A stretch of 59,024 nucleotides of DNA from an uncultured Roseovarius sp. (GCF_913054395.1 NZ_CAJXIP010000003.1:1-59024), one strand, 5' to 3'. Numbered from the stretch's first letter, positions 27,055 to 36,742 are shown. The notes: generated from the letters alone by a model not told the origin. Numbers and translations are program-made.

Positions 27055-27663
27055 TTATTCGAACAGACGACGCTCCGGCACAACGATCACGTCGCCCGGG
27101 GCCAGTACCGTTGCACCGCTGATGCTGTCGCTGCCACCCATGGTGCGATAGTTGAACAGATAGACGGTTTCCTTCTTGGTAGCCGGATCGACGCGCCGCA
27201 GCTGGATGCGTTTCGCGGCGGCAAAGCGGGACAGCCCGCCCGCCTCGGCCAGAAGCTGGAGCAGGGTGGTGCCGTGCAGGACCTCTTTGCGGCCGGGCTC
27301 ATTGGCCTCACCCAGAATATAGATATTCATCAGATCGGGTTGAGCGGCGGCGCGCGACGGCGCTTTGGGCGCCAGGGCAGAGACCGACACCAGAACGGTC
27401 GGCGAGACAGCAAAGTTCGAGGCCATTTCCTTTGACAGGGTGCTGGCCACGGTATCGACACTACGCCCGCCCGCCTTGACCGTGCCGGCCATCGGGAAAC
27501 TGATCGACCCATCGGGCAAAACAAGAACATTGCGGTTGAGGCCCGGATCTTCGAGAACCTCGACCTGCAGGGTATCGCCCGGCTTGATGCGGTAGATGTC
27601 TTGCGCCATGGAAACGCTGGCTGATCCAATCAGGAAAAGGATCGCTGTTAAAAATCTGATCAT
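27055..27663 (-). CDS. Polysaccharide export protein (OPX/Wza family)
   Basis: A 202-residue periplasmic/outer-membrane export protein. After the signal peptide (ASVSMA-Q) comes the Poly_export domain (IYRIKPGDTLQVEVLEDPGL, and LPDGSISFPMAGTVKAGG) followed by an SLBB domain (IYILGEANEPGRKEV, then LLQLLAEAGGLS). The C-terminus, LAPGDVIVVPERRLFE, is the family's usual ending. It lacks the lipobox and the long C-terminal helix of Wza, so it resembles the shorter OPX proteins that need a separate outer-membrane barrel, which the neighbouring gene could supply. The start at 27663 has an agagg site; an ATG at 27687 is possible. Confidence 0.9.
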   Translation of the reverse strand: MIRFLTAILFLIGSASVSMAQDIYRIKPGDTLQVEVLEDPGLNRNVLVLPDGSISFPMAGTVKAGGRSVDTVASTLSKEMASNFAVSPTVLVSVSALAPKAPSRAAAQPDLMNIYILGEANEPGRKEVLHGTTLLQLLAEAGGLSRFAAAKRIQLRRVDPATKKETVYLFNYRTMGGSDSISGATVLAPGDVIVVPERRLFE

Positions 27664-27806
27664 CCTGTGCCTCTGTCCCATTTTCATTTTGTGTGGAATT
27701 TATGCTATTTGGCGGGTTGGCAAAATACGTAAAGTCAAGAAAATCCACCGCTGCGGCAGATTTGTAGCGCTTTGAAGGTATTTTCTCGTCGGTATTTCAC
27801 ATCGGT

Positions 27807-30233
27807 TCATTCGGCAGCCGCGGACAATCGGTCAATTTCGCCTTTGACCTCTTCCATGTACGCGAGATTCAAATTGTTTTCCGCAAGCCCGACCACCTTG
27901 CGGAACTGCGCCAGGGCCTCGGCATCGCGCTTGAGCGCGACATAGATGCGCGCCAGATGGTACTGCACTGTCGGGTCCTCAGGCAAACCGGTCGCCGCCG
28001 GTTCCAGAGCCGCAAGCGCGGTGTCCAGATCCCCGCGGCGGAAGGCGATCCAGCCATAGGTATCCTGAAAGGCCGGAACGTCACGGTCGCGCAGCCGCCG
28101 CGCGATCTCATGCGCGCGGGTAAGGGCGTCGGCATCCTCGCTCCCGGTCGCCAGCAGGCTTGCCAGGTTGTTGGCGATGATCAGGTTGTTGCTGTCAGCG
28201 GCATAGAGCCGCTCATAAATCCCGATCGCGCCCTGGATGTCACCTTCACGCTCGAGAACGCCGGCCAGAGCCCAGTTGAGCCGCAGGTTGTCAGGATTGG
28301 CCGCAATCCCGTCCAGAAGGGCCTGCCGGGCCGCCGCCGTGTCTTCCTGGAGCGCGTGGATGTTATAGAGAGCGAGCCAGAGGCGCTGATCCTGCGGGGT
28401 ATCTGCCGCCAGATCCCGAAAGGTCGCTGCGGCCGTCTCGATTTCGCCGCCCACCACCTGCACCGAGGCCAGAAGGAAACGCGCGTCGTGGTCTCCGGGG
28501 TTTGCGTCCAGTATCTCACGCGCATATTTGCGTGCCGCGTCGACATCGCCCTGAAGCAAGTGGTTCCGTATGATCAGCACGGCGGGGCCTATGCCGGAGT
28601 TTCCCTCGCTGGCAAGCGTGTCGAGAAAGCCCAGCAACTCATCTTCGCGGTCCTGCGCCGCCAGCTGGCGTGCCGTCAGCTCATTGACAGCACGCTGTGC
28701 GGTGGCGCCATCCTGGCGCTTCAGGGTATCGATGACCTGCGTCAGGCGGGGCCAGTCCCGGTCACGCATGTAGATATCGCCAAGCCCGCCCAGCAGGGCG
28801 ATATGGTTCGGGGACAGGCGCAGGGCGTTGATCAAAACGGTCTCTGCGGTGCGCAGATTGTCCTGCGAGATCAGGTGGCGCGCATAGCGCAGGGATTCGT
28901 CCGGCGCCTTTCTGGAGGCCTCGACCGCACGGCTCAACATGTCCGCCATCAGGTCACGATTGCCCGCTCGTTCATGGGCCCGTGCCATGATGGTCATTGC
29001 TTCGGCATCGTTCGGGGCCTGCCCCAGTGCCGTGCGCAAGGCGACGATGGCCTCGTCGGCACGATCACTCTCGATCAGCCAGGTGGCCCGCATTTTCATT
29101 GCGTCGATCTGGGTTTTGTCCTCTTCCAGAACCTGTTCGACCAGGGCCCTGGCTCCGACCCGGTTGTCGGTTGCCTCCAGCATCCGGGCCAGCATGACCA
29201 TGATGCTGCGGCGCTCGTCGGAGGGCTCCATCGGGTCGATCAGCTCTTCCATCTCGGCAATGGCCGCGTCGCGCTCGCCGAGGTCAAAGCGGAACCCGGC
29301 CCGCAGTGCGATCAACCGTTCCCGTTCGGGTGGATTATCTGCAATGATCCTGTCCAGCTCGTGCTTGGCGGCCTCACGGCTGCGCACCTCCGAGAGGAAA
29401 CGGATATAGGTGATGATGTTTTCGGAAACGCGCGGCTCCTGATCCGCGCGTTCCTTGAGGAATGCCTCGGCCGTATCGGCCTCTCCCTGCGAGACGTACC
29501 AGCGCACCAGGGTTGCCGGGATGCTCGGATCTTCGGGAAAGCGGGTGATCATCTCTTCGAGCTGCGCCCGGATTTCGCGTGTTTCGCCCAGCTGATTGAG
29601 AACGCCGAGGCGGATTGTATAAAGTTCCTGATTGTCGGGCGTCTCGGCCAGGGCGGCATCAATCGCAGAGAGGGCCGCAGTCCAGTTCCTGGCACGCATC
29701 AGATCGGTGATGATGACCTGCCGGGCGATCATCAGATCGGGATCTTCGGCAACAAGCGCCTGCGCTTTCGTCACTGCCGCGCGCTCTGCCGCGGCATCCT
29801 TGGCGACAACTGCATCGCGATAGCTGACCGTGGCGTTGATTGCCTGTACCAGACGGTCATCGGGGTCGAGCTCCGCCGCAGCCTGGCCATGGCGGCGCGC
29901 CTCTTCCCAGTTGTTGCCCTGCAGCGCCAGTTCGGCAAGGGCGCGCTGGCCGGCCAGACTGTCGGGGTATTGTTCCACCAGCCGCAGGTATTGCCCATAG
30001 GCCTCGCGGATATTTCCCCTTGCGCGCTCGGCATCTGCATATAGCAGCCGGGCTTCGCGATGCTGGCCGTTCAGCTGGAAAACATTGCGGAATTCGACCA
30101 GGGCACGATCCACGTCCCCTTTTTCCAGCAGTTCAACCCCGGATTGATAATGCTTGTCCGCACGCTGTTCCGCATTGTCGCAGAAGGACAGCATGCCCGC
30201 AGTGGCAAATGCCAGAAAGGTAAGTTTGATCAT
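27807..30233 (-). CDS. TPR-repeat protein of the exosortase system (PrsT-like)
   Basis: An 808-residue protein built almost entirely of tetratricopeptide repeats: paired helices of 34 residues with the A-8, G-8, A-20 and P-32 pattern (for example HYQSGVELLEKGDVDRALVEF near residue 28 and LASLLATGSEDADALTRAHE near 705). The N-terminus is a short signal ending LSFC, a poor but possible lipobox, so it may be a lipoprotein. PrsT is the TPR protein found in most exosortase/EPS loci and is assumed to scaffold export. The repeats and position between the OPX and sugar transferase genes support this. Specificity to PrsT rather than a general TPR protein is inference. Confidence 0.82.
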   Translation of the reverse strand: MIKLTFLAFATAGMLSFCDNAEQRADKHYQSGVELLEKGDVDRALVEFRNVFQLNGQHREARLLYADAERARGNIREAYGQYLRLVEQYPDSLAGQRALAELALQGNNWEEARRHGQAAAELDPDDRLVQAINATVSYRDAVVAKDAAAERAAVTKAQALVAEDPDLMIARQVIITDLMRARNWTAALSAIDAALAETPDNQELYTIRLGVLNQLGETREIRAQLEEMITRFPEDPSIPATLVRWYVSQGEADTAEAFLKERADQEPRVSENIITYIRFLSEVRSREAAKHELDRIIADNPPERERLIALRAGFRFDLGERDAAIAEMEELIDPMEPSDERRSIMVMLARMLEATDNRVGARALVEQVLEEDKTQIDAMKMRATWLIESDRADEAIVALRTALGQAPNDAEAMTIMARAHERAGNRDLMADMLSRAVEASRKAPDESLRYARHLISQDNLRTAETVLINALRLSPNHIALLGGLGDIYMRDRDWPRLTQVIDTLKRQDGATAQRAVNELTARQLAAQDREDELLGFLDTLASEGNSGIGPAVLIIRNHLLQGDVDAARKYAREILDANPGDHDARFLLASVQVVGGEIETAAATFRDLAADTPQDQRLWLALYNIHALQEDTAAARQALLDGIAANPDNLRLNWALAGVLEREGDIQGAIGIYERLYAADSNNLIIANNLASLLATGSEDADALTRAHEIARRLRDRDVPAFQDTYGWIAFRRGDLDTALAALEPAATGLPEDPTVQYHLARIYVALKRDAEALAQFRKVVGLAENNLNLAYMEEVKGEIDRLSAAAE

Positions 30234-30276
30234 GGTGCCATTATCACATTTCGGGACAGGTTCGACAATCCACCTG

Positions 30277-30948
30277 TCAATATCCGGTACCGCGCAGCAC
30301 CACCGAGACGGTCTTGAGCAGGATCGACAGGTCCTGCGAAAAAGACAATGACATCAGATATCTGCGATCAAAGGCGGCACGTTCGGCAAAGCTCGATTCA
30401 TTGCGGTCGGAAACCTGCCAGGGTCCGGTGATCCCCGGCCGCAGTTCGAAATAGGCCGTGCCGGGATAAATCGAGCGCTGATCCACCATCATCGGACGCG
30501 GCCCGACAAGCGACATGTCGCCCTTGAGCACATTCAAAAGCTGCGGCAGTTCATCCAGAGAGGACTTGCGCAGAAAACAGCCAAGCGACGTGATGCGTGG
30601 ATCGCATTTCAGTTTCTGGCGTTCATTCCATTCGCGGCGGGCTTCGCGGTTCTTGCAAAGATGGTCTTCCAGCAGGGCGTCGGCCCCCGGAACCATCGTG
30701 CGGATCTTGTACATGTTAAAGACCCGCCCGCCACGCCCGAGGCGTTTCTGACGGTAAATGGGGTTGCCCCCGGAAAACGACACGAGAACCATCATGCCCA
30801 ATATGAGCGGCAGGGCAATCGGCAGGGACATCACGACAAGCGCGATGTCGAGGCAACGCTTCGCACCATTGCGATAGGCTGCGCCGCGGTTCTTTGGTTC
30901 AGAAACGCGTTTTGTAATAGGCGTTTCCGAAAATTCTCTAATAATCAT
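30277..30948 (-). CDS. Initiating undecaprenyl-phosphate sugar transferase
   Basis: A 223-residue bacterial sugar transferase with one N-terminal hydrophobic hairpin (about residues 32-57), as in the short monotopic phosphoglycosyl transferases. Motifs: KRCLDIALVVMSLP, PIYRQKRLGRGG, YKIRTM, then KSSLDELPQLLNVLKGDMS and LVGPRPM containing the catalytic DE pair, and WQVSDRN near the end. It transfers the first sugar-1-phosphate to undecaprenyl phosphate and so starts each EPS repeat unit. It is read leftwards into the TPR gene (43-base gap). A 548-base region separates it from the divergent ATPase-Wzz-kinase operon. Confidence 0.92.
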   Translation of the reverse strand: MIIREFSETPITKRVSEPKNRGAAYRNGAKRCLDIALVVMSLPIALPLILGMMVLVSFSGGNPIYRQKRLGRGGRVFNMYKIRTMVPGADALLEDHLCKNREARREWNERQKLKCDPRITSLGCFLRKSSLDELPQLLNVLKGDMSLVGPRPMMVDQRSIYPGTAYFELRPGITGPWQVSDRNESSFAERAAFDRRYLMSLSFSQDLSILLKTVSVVLRGTGY

Positions 30949-31496
30949 AATTAATAGCCTTTACCCACATCCATAAGCGAACATGTCGACACCATCCAGC
31001 GCGGGAAATCCCAACGCGGTAAATCCGCTCGATGAATTCTCTGAATGAGCAGCACACACTCACTTTTACGCCCCTTTGTCAGTGAACTACTCCGGGCCGC
31101 CTAAAACAAGACATAATTTGGTCAAAATTCAAAAATATGCGTCCAAGCCACTGAAAAGATTTAAACTTCGAATTTTCCAGATAAGGACGTCACAGATGGC
31201 CACCCCCCTACATCTGGTGATTGTTGTCGGGCCGTCAACAAATCTCCGTGAGCAGGGGGAATAATTCCTTGATGGCCCTGATCGATTCGCGAAGAACCCG
31301 CGCCGAAAAGCGCGCGCGGGTGATGCGCCCCGCCTTTCAAATATCTTACTCCCGCCATCAAAGCGCAGAATTTGTCTGTTGAATGATTGGCCTGTAAAGG
31401 ACAGGTACAATTTAGACAAACGGAGTTTTACGTTCTGCTGTGGTGGCACTTTTAACTGTGCAGTATGACACCAGCCTGCGGAACCAGTTTTGAAAG
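30949..31496. promoter_or_regulatory. Divergent intergenic region between the two EPS/exosortase operons
   Basis: 548 bases without a convincing gene, between two operons transcribed away from each other, so promoters for both are expected here. It is AT-rich in 31030-31200. A GC-rich hairpin (acccgcgc/gcgcgggt) stands at 31296-31321 without a T run. I found no sequence I can name as a promoter or operator. Confidence 0.4.
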
Positions 31497-32360
31497 ATGC
31501 ATATGAAACCGGAGACCCTTTACGCAGATTTTTTCGGCCTGTCCGAGCGGCCCTTCACGCTGCTGCCCGATCCTGCCTTTCTGTTCTGGTCCAAGGCGCA
31601 TCGCAATGCCTATACGATTCTGGATTACGGGATCTTGTCGCGTGCGCCGATAACCGTGGTGACCGGGGAAATCGGATCCGGCAAGACGACGCTGGTGCAT
31701 CACCTGCTCAAGAGCACCGAAGAGGCCATTACGATCGGCCTCATTTCCAATGCTCAGGGCGGGCGCGGAGAACTGCTGCAATGGGTGCTTAACGCATTGT
31801 CGCTCGAGGTGTCCGAAGGGGCAAGCTATGTTCAGAAGTTCCAGAAACTGCAGGATTTCCTGATCTCGGAATATGCCGCAGAGCGGCGCGTCGTGCTGAT
31901 CTTCGACGAGGCGCAGAACCTGTCGATGGAAGGGCTGGAAGAACTGCGCATGCTGACCAACATCAACGCCAACAAGGATGAGCTGATCCAACTCATCCTT
32001 GTCGGGCAGCCCGAGTTGCGCGACATGATCCGCAGCCCCAAGCTGAAACAGCTGGCGCAGCGCGTATCGGCAAGTTTCCACATCCCGGCAATGGATGAAG
32101 AGACGGTGACGGAATACATCCAGCACCGGTTACGCACCGCTGGCGGGGGGGGCAACGAATTTACCATCGGCGCCTGTAAAATGGTCCATGAGCAGACCGG
32201 CGGAGTGCCGCGACTTGTCAATCAACTGTGTGATATCGCAATGGTTTACACATGGAGCAAGGAAGAGAAAAAAGTGACCAAAGACATCCTTCAGAGCGTT
32301 CTTGATGACGGATTGTTCTTTACAGTCTCCCTGGCAGCGGAAGAGAGTGACAAGACATGA
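31497..32360 (+). CDS. AAA ATPase of the exosortase/EPS system (ExeA/GspA-like)
   Basis: A 287-residue cytoplasmic AAA+ ATPase. Near the N-terminus YADFFGLSERPFTLLPDP is the signature of the ExeA/GspA group and of the ATPase found beside exosortase EPS genes. VVTGEIGSGKTTL is Walker A and VVLIFDEAQNLS Walker B. The C-terminal third (PRLVNQLCDIAMVYTW) is the lid helix bundle. There is no peptidoglycan-binding extension, unlike ExeA. Its start may be 31497 or the second ATG at 31503. It overlaps the chain-length gene by four bases (ATGA), indicating coupled translation. Confidence 0.88.
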   Translation: MHMKPETLYADFFGLSERPFTLLPDPAFLFWSKAHRNAYTILDYGILSRAPITVVTGEIGSGKTTLVHHLLKSTEEAITIGLISNAQGGRGELLQWVLNALSLEVSEGASYVQKFQKLQDFLISEYAAERRVVLIFDEAQNLSMEGLEELRMLTNINANKDELIQLILVGQPELRDMIRSPKLKQLAQRVSASFHIPAMDEETVTEYIQHRLRTAGGGGNEFTIGACKMVHEQTGGVPRLVNQLCDIAMVYTWSKEEKKVTKDILQSVLDDGLFFTVSLAAEESDKT

Positions 32361-33910
32361 ACGACCTGAAATACTATTTCTCGATCTTCCTGCGGCGCCT
32401 GCATTATTTCCTTGTGCTCTCGGTGGTCATTTCGGCAGTGGCAGGCATCGCGGCCTTCACCTTGCCCCCAGCCTATGAATCGCAGACCCGGCTTTTGCTG
32501 GAAGGCCCGCAGATCCCTACGGAACTGGCCTCGTCCACGGTCATGGTGGGTCTGGCCGAGCAACTCGAGATCATCGAACAGCGGCTGATGACGCGTGCCA
32601 ATATGCTTGATACCGCCCGCAGCCAGCAGGTGTTCGAGGACATCCAGACAATGAGTGCCGACGAGATCGTGGAGGCGATGCAGGCGCGGACCGGGATCAA
32701 GAGGGGCGGAACGTCACGCAACCCGACACCGATCCTGACACTTACCTTCGAGGCCCGCAGCCCGGCAATTGCCGCCGGTGTGCTCAACGAATACCTGACC
32801 CTGATCGAGCGGCAGAACGCGGAGTTCCGCACCTCGCGGGCGGGCAACACGCTGGCATTCTTCGAGCAGGAGGTTCAGCGCCTGGGCCAGAATCTCGACG
32901 TACAAAGCGCCCGCATCCTCGAATTCAAGACCGCGAATTCGGGGGCTTTGCCGGACAGTCTCGAATACCGCCTCGATCAGCAGGCCACATTGCAGGAGCA
33001 GGTCCGCCAGATCGACCGGGATATCAGCTCGCTCAACAATCAGAGTGAGCGAATTGTACAGATATTCGAGGCCACCGGACAGCTCGGGGCCAACGAGGGC
33101 GTGCGTCTGTCGCCCGACGAACAGCGCCTGCAGGAGATGCGGACCCAGCTTGATGAAACGCTCTCTGTATATTCGGCGGAAAACCCCAGGGTGAAGATTC
33201 TGGAGGGGCGGATCGAACAGCTTGAGCAGCGGCTTGCGGCTCGGGCCAAGACAGAAGAACCGGCGCCTGAGAGCGAGAGCCGCAACCGCGGTTCGACCAC
33301 GCTCGATCTTCAGTTGAGCGAGATCGAGACGCGCATCTCGATGCTGGGGGAGCAACGCGAAGAGATCTCCGCAAGGCTGGCGGATCTGGAAGCGTCGCTG
33401 GCCCGCACCCCGGCCAATACGGCGACCCTCGAAGAGCTGAACCGGACCTATGCCAATATCGAGGCCCAGTATAATACGGCCGTTGACCGCCTGGCCCAGG
33501 CCAGTACCGGCGAGCGAATTGAATCGCTTTCACGCGGTCAGAGGATTTCGATCATCGAGCCGCCCGCCACCCCCAACCTGCCCACCAAGCCGAACCGGCT
33601 GCTGATTGCCGGGGGCGGGACGATATTCGGCATCCTGGCGGGGATCGGTCTTGTTGTACTGATCGAATTGCTCAACCGGACGGCCCGGCGCCCCGAGGAT
33701 ATCATTGCCCGCATCGGTGTGCGCCCGCTGGCAACCATCCCCTATATGCGCAGCCGGTCCGAAATCCTCAGGAAGCGCCTGGTCAAGCTGATGGTCTATC
33801 TGGTGATCCTCGTGGGGTTTCCCGCTGCGGTCTATGCGGTGCACCTTTATTATCTTCCGCTCGACCTTCTGGCCGACCGGGCCATGAACAAGATCGGCGT
33901 CCGCTGGTGA
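32357..33910 (+). CDS. Wzz-family chain-length determinant of the exosortase system
   Basis: A 517-residue inner-membrane protein with an N-terminal Wzz domain (first membrane helix about residues 16-36, VLSVVISAVAGIAAFTL), a long periplasmic coiled-coil region (about 130-390, rich in E, Q, R and L), and a C-terminal PNLPTKPNR motif just before the second helix (about 413-437), as in polysaccharide co-polymerases. A further hydrophobic segment near 475-495 is typical for the exosortase-associated subgroup. It has no kinase domain; the separate kinase follows 30 bases downstream. Together they control the length and export of EPS chains. Confidence 0.9.
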   Translation: MNDLKYYFSIFLRRLHYFLVLSVVISAVAGIAAFTLPPAYESQTRLLLEGPQIPTELASSTVMVGLAEQLEIIEQRLMTRANMLDTARSQQVFEDIQTMSADEIVEAMQARTGIKRGGTSRNPTPILTLTFEARSPAIAAGVLNEYLTLIERQNAEFRTSRAGNTLAFFEQEVQRLGQNLDVQSARILEFKTANSGALPDSLEYRLDQQATLQEQVRQIDRDISSLNNQSERIVQIFEATGQLGANEGVRLSPDEQRLQEMRTQLDETLSVYSAENPRVKILEGRIEQLEQRLAARAKTEEPAPESESRNRGSTTLDLQLSEIETRISMLGEQREEISARLADLEASLARTPANTATLEELNRTYANIEAQYNTAVDRLAQASTGERIESLSRGQRISIIEPPATPNLPTKPNRLLIAGGGTIFGILAGIGLVVLIELLNRTARRPEDIIARIGVRPLATIPYMRSRSEILRKRLVKLMVYLVILVGFPAAVYAVHLYYLPLDLLADRAMNKIGVRW

Positions 33911-33940
33911 CCGGTTGCAATTATATCAGGAGCGCTTGAG

Positions 33941-34753
33941 ATGGAACGTATTCAGCAAGCCCTAGCCAAGGCCCGCGCGCAGCGCCAAACGGGCAGTGCC
34001 ACACAAACAGAACGCCCCTCCATGCCTGAAGTCAGCCAATCGGTTGAAGAGGCCTGGGCGGCGCTTGCACCTTTCAAGGTCAATCGCGCCCTGCTCAAGC
34101 ACCGTCTGGTGGTTGCCGCAGAACGTGGGCGCGATGCCGCCCCGTATGATCTCTTGCGTACCAAGATCATCCATCAGGCGCAGAGCAACAACTGGCGCCG
34201 GGTGGCGATCGTCTCTCCCGATATCGGGGCTGGCAAATCGACCACCCTGGCCAATCTGTCCTTCAGCTTTGAGCGGCAGCGCGACATGCGCGTGCTTTGC
34301 ATTGATCTCGACCTGCGCCGCCCGGCCCTTCACAAGGTGCTGTCACAGACGACCGATCATTCGATGGCCGATGTGCTGGAGGGTCATGTGCGCTTTGCCG
34401 ACCACGGCGTCCGCCTCGGAGAGCGGGTCGGTTTCGGGTTCAACAACAGTCCCGCATCCAACCCGTCGGAAATCCTGCTGAGCAGAGGGGCGCGTGAGGT
34501 TCTCGACGGGGTCGAGCGGGACTATGCGCCGGATCTGACCTTCTTTGACATCTCGCCGCTCAATGCCAGCGACGACAACATCGCCTTTTTGCAGAATGTC
34601 GATTGCGCGGTAATCGTTGTCGCCGCCGAAGCCACCCCGATGAAACGTATCGACGAGGCCGAACGTCAGGTGGCGGAACTGACCAATGTAATGGGCATCG
34701 TACTCAACAAGTGCCGCTATATCAGTGACGCCGAGGAGTATGATTACTATTGA
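33941..34753 (+). CDS. Tyrosine autokinase partner of the chain-length protein
   Basis: A 270-residue cytoplasmic BY-kinase. SPDIGAGKSTTLANL is Walker A, VLCIDLDLRRPALH is the kinase-specific Walker A', and TFFDISPL is the Walker B region. The C-terminus YISDAEEYDYY is a tyrosine cluster of the kind that is autophosphorylated. The N-terminal 40 residues (MERIQQALAKARAQR) match the exosortase-associated group. In this architecture the kinase and membrane activator are split into two proteins, as in Gram-positive CpsC/CpsD. A gaggt-like ribosome-binding site precedes the ATG. The downstream glycosyltransferase starts within its stop codon. Confidence 0.9.
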   Translation: MERIQQALAKARAQRQTGSATQTERPSMPEVSQSVEEAWAALAPFKVNRALLKHRLVVAAERGRDAAPYDLLRTKIIHQAQSNNWRRVAIVSPDIGAGKSTTLANLSFSFERQRDMRVLCIDLDLRRPALHKVLSQTTDHSMADVLEGHVRFADHGVRLGERVGFGFNNSPASNPSEILLSRGAREVLDGVERDYAPDLTFFDISPLNASDDNIAFLQNVDCAVIVVAAEATPMKRIDEAERQVAELTNVMGIVLNKCRYISDAEEYDYY

Positions 34754-35640
34754 CGGCCAACACCCGAACAGGGGCGGCAGTGCCCGAGATCGCGATCATC
34801 ATCCCACATTATAATGATGTGGTGCGGCTGGAGCGTTGCCTTGCCGCGTTGATGGAAAACGATCTGTCGGGGTGTGAAATCCTGGTGGTGGATAACGGCT
34901 CGCCACAGCCCCTGACGCAAACACAATCAAGGTTTCCTTCCTTCCGCTTTGTTGTCGAGACGGAAAAAGGCGCCGCCGCCGCCCGCAACAGGGGCGTGCG
35001 TGAAACCACCGCGCCCTGTCTGATGTTCATTGATGCCGATTGCCTGCCCGCGTCCGATTGGGTGGCGACCGGCCGCCGGGTGGCGGATAATGCCGATCTC
35101 ATCGGCGGGCGGGTCGGGGTGTTTGACGAAACCCCGCCGCCGCGCAGCGGGGCCGAGGCCTTCGAGACGGTCTTCGCCTTCGATTTCCGTCAGTATATCG
35201 AGGTACAGGGGTTTTCCGGCACTGGCAACCTGATCACCCGGCGCGATGTGTTCGAAGATGTCGGCCCGTTTCGCGGCGGGGTGTCCGAGGATCGCGACTG
35301 GTCCTTTCGCGCGACGGCCAAAGGCTATCGGCTTGTTTACGAAGACGGGCTGCGCGTGGGGCACCCGTCACGGCAGGACTGGGCGGCCCTCAGGGGAAAA
35401 TGGCGGCGCATCACGCAAGAGATGTTCGGCCAGACCGGCGGCACTGCCGTCGCGCGGCTCAAATGGGCGCTCAAGGGCATGGCGATGCCGCTTAGCGTCG
35501 TTGCGCATCTGCCGAAGATCGTGACTAGTCCCGCACTATCGGGGCCCGGCGACCGTCTGCGCGCCGCATGGACGCTTCTGCGACTCCGGCTTCTGCGCAT
35601 GGTCTGGATGCTGCGTCAGGCCATCGGGCTGGATATCTGA
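34750..35640 (+). CDS. Family-2 glycosyltransferase coupled to the kinase gene
   Basis: A 296-residue GT-A transferase with IAIIIPHYNDVVRLERCL, VDNGSPQPL, MFIDADCLP (DxD) and VSEDRDWSFRA (catalytic-acid ED region). The likely start is TTG at 34750, overlapping the kinase stop as TTGA; a GTG at 34780 would shorten it slightly. Its C-terminus has a hydrophobic segment (MAMPLSVVAHLP) that may associate with the membrane. It is the last gene of the ATPase-Wzz-kinase operon and is closed by a strong hairpin 12 bases after the stop. Confidence 0.87.
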   Translation: MTANTRTGAAVPEIAIIIPHYNDVVRLERCLAALMENDLSGCEILVVDNGSPQPLTQTQSRFPSFRFVVETEKGAAAARNRGVRETTAPCLMFIDADCLPASDWVATGRRVADNADLIGGRVGVFDETPPPRSGAEAFETVFAFDFRQYIEVQGFSGTGNLITRRDVFEDVGPFRGGVSEDRDWSFRATAKGYRLVYEDGLRVGHPSRQDWAALRGKWRRITQEMFGQTGGTAVARLKWALKGMAMPLSVVAHLPKIVTSPALSGPGDRLRAAWTLLRLRLLRMVWMLRQAIGLDI

Positions 35641-35652
35641 GGCACAAAAAGA

Positions 35653-35677
35653 AAAGGGCCGCATGACGCGGCCCTTT
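35653..35677. terminator. Bidirectional terminator between convergent genes
   Basis: A perfect 10-bp stem (aaagggccgc / gcggcccttt) with an atgac loop. An A run precedes and T's follow, so it can end both the plus-strand glycosyltransferase operon and the minus-strand VPLPA-CTERM gene. Confidence 0.88.
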
Positions 35678-35701
35678 GCAAAACATGATACGCAATTTGC
35701 G

Positions 35702-36250
35702 TTACGCGGCCTTGCGACGACGACGCACTGCAGCCATACCACCAAGCGCGGTCAGCAGCAGAAGCCCACCGGCAGGCAGCGGGACGGCAGAAACTTCTAC
35801 GTCAAAGCTTGCACCCGCCAAAGAGTCGGACCACGAAATCAGAAGATACTGTGGGTTGTCATCCCCACCGAACACGCCATTTTCTGTGAAGTTCGTGCTG
35901 ATGCTGGGGTTAAGGTTGTTCTCGTCAATAATTGCCGTGGCCAGAACAAAGTCATCCGAAGACGCGATCCATTGCATCATCAGATCGCTGAACGTACCTG
36001 CGACAAGATTCGTAAGGGACGCGGTTGCGGTCGCAAGGAGAGGGTCTGTAAGAGCGGTAAATGTCACCGTCCACGAACCAGCCCCACCGGTAGCATCAAC
36101 ATCACCAATAAACTCTGAATTGGAATTGATGATCACGTTGTCACCGTCATCGATTACAGTAACGGCTCCCGCATCGGTTGCCCCGACCATAAGGCCAACG
36201 GCGGCTACTGCGCCTACAAGCCATTCTTTTGCATTGCGAAATTGAATCAT
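35702..36250 (-). CDS. VPLPA-CTERM sorting domain protein
   Basis: A 182-residue secreted protein from the ATG at 36250, which has an aaaaggga ribosome-binding site. The signal peptide is WLVGAVAAVGLMVGATDAGA and the C-terminus has VPLPAGG, the helix LLLLTALGGMAA and the basic tail VRRRRKAA. The body is acidic and rich in T, A, N and D, with no cysteines or known domain. The exosortase at 23854 should process it. It is not in an operon and ends at a shared terminator with the convergent glycosyltransferase. Confidence 0.88.
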   Translation of the reverse strand: MIQFRNAKEWLVGAVAAVGLMVGATDAGAVTVIDDGDNVIINSNSEFIGDVDATGGAGSWTVTFTALTDPLLATATASLTNLVAGTFSDLMMQWIASSDDFVLATAIIDENNLNPSISTNFTENGVFGGDDNPQYLLISWSDSLAGASFDVEVSAVPLPAGGLLLLTALGGMAAVRRRRKAA

Positions 36251-36742
36251 TCTTAATTTCCCTTTTCTACTTTTCCGAGACCCATAGAAAATGTCGGGCA
36301 TCGACCTAGTTCGAAACTACCTAAAATGAGGGGTGCTGCATACGAAAAACTTCCAAATGTGACCATATTTTTGCCTTATTTGAGGGGCTTCCGTCATCAA
36401 CGCACAACCTTAAGGAGAAGTTTGCAGGCTATATTTCATATCATGGATCAAATCCGCAAGTTTGGCTTTATTGTCGCCTGAATGGAAACTGTTGGCGGGG
36501 TTGCACGGATCACCGACATTCCACTTGAACGAATCATCGTTACCCAGCCACAGACCAAAACGACCGCCTGAAGTGATCGATCCTGATAACCTCTGCGTCC
36601 CTCAGGCAAGATGGGTGTACTCGTTTAACGAATGTCACGATGCCGCTTTTCCGGGTGTATTCAAAAGAGCGGAACGGGCTGCCGGGGTTCGTGCCATGAC
36701 GGCTCGGTGTCCGGGAAAATTTACGGCAAACAGGCCTGCATT
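36251..36742. promoter_or_regulatory. Upstream region of the VPLPA-CTERM gene
   Basis: About 490 bases between the VPLPA-CTERM gene and the end of the large exported-protein gene, both on the minus strand. It is AT-rich at 36300-36420 and should contain the promoter of the VPLPA-CTERM gene. No gene, RNA or repeat is evident. Confidence 0.4.

Noticed and set aside
27957..30044. A 695-codon plus-strand reading frame opposite the TPR gene
   Set aside because: No recognisable domain, and the opposite strand shows regular TPR periodicity. Its length is an effect of high GC.
31296..31321. GC-rich hairpin in the 548-base divergent region as a terminator or RNA
   Set aside because: No T run, no gene ending before it, and no further structure to support an RNA gene.
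31443..31462. A sigma-54-like promoter before the ATPase gene (tggcac ... gtgca)
   Set aside because: The distance between the GG and GC pairs is 15 instead of the required 12 bases.
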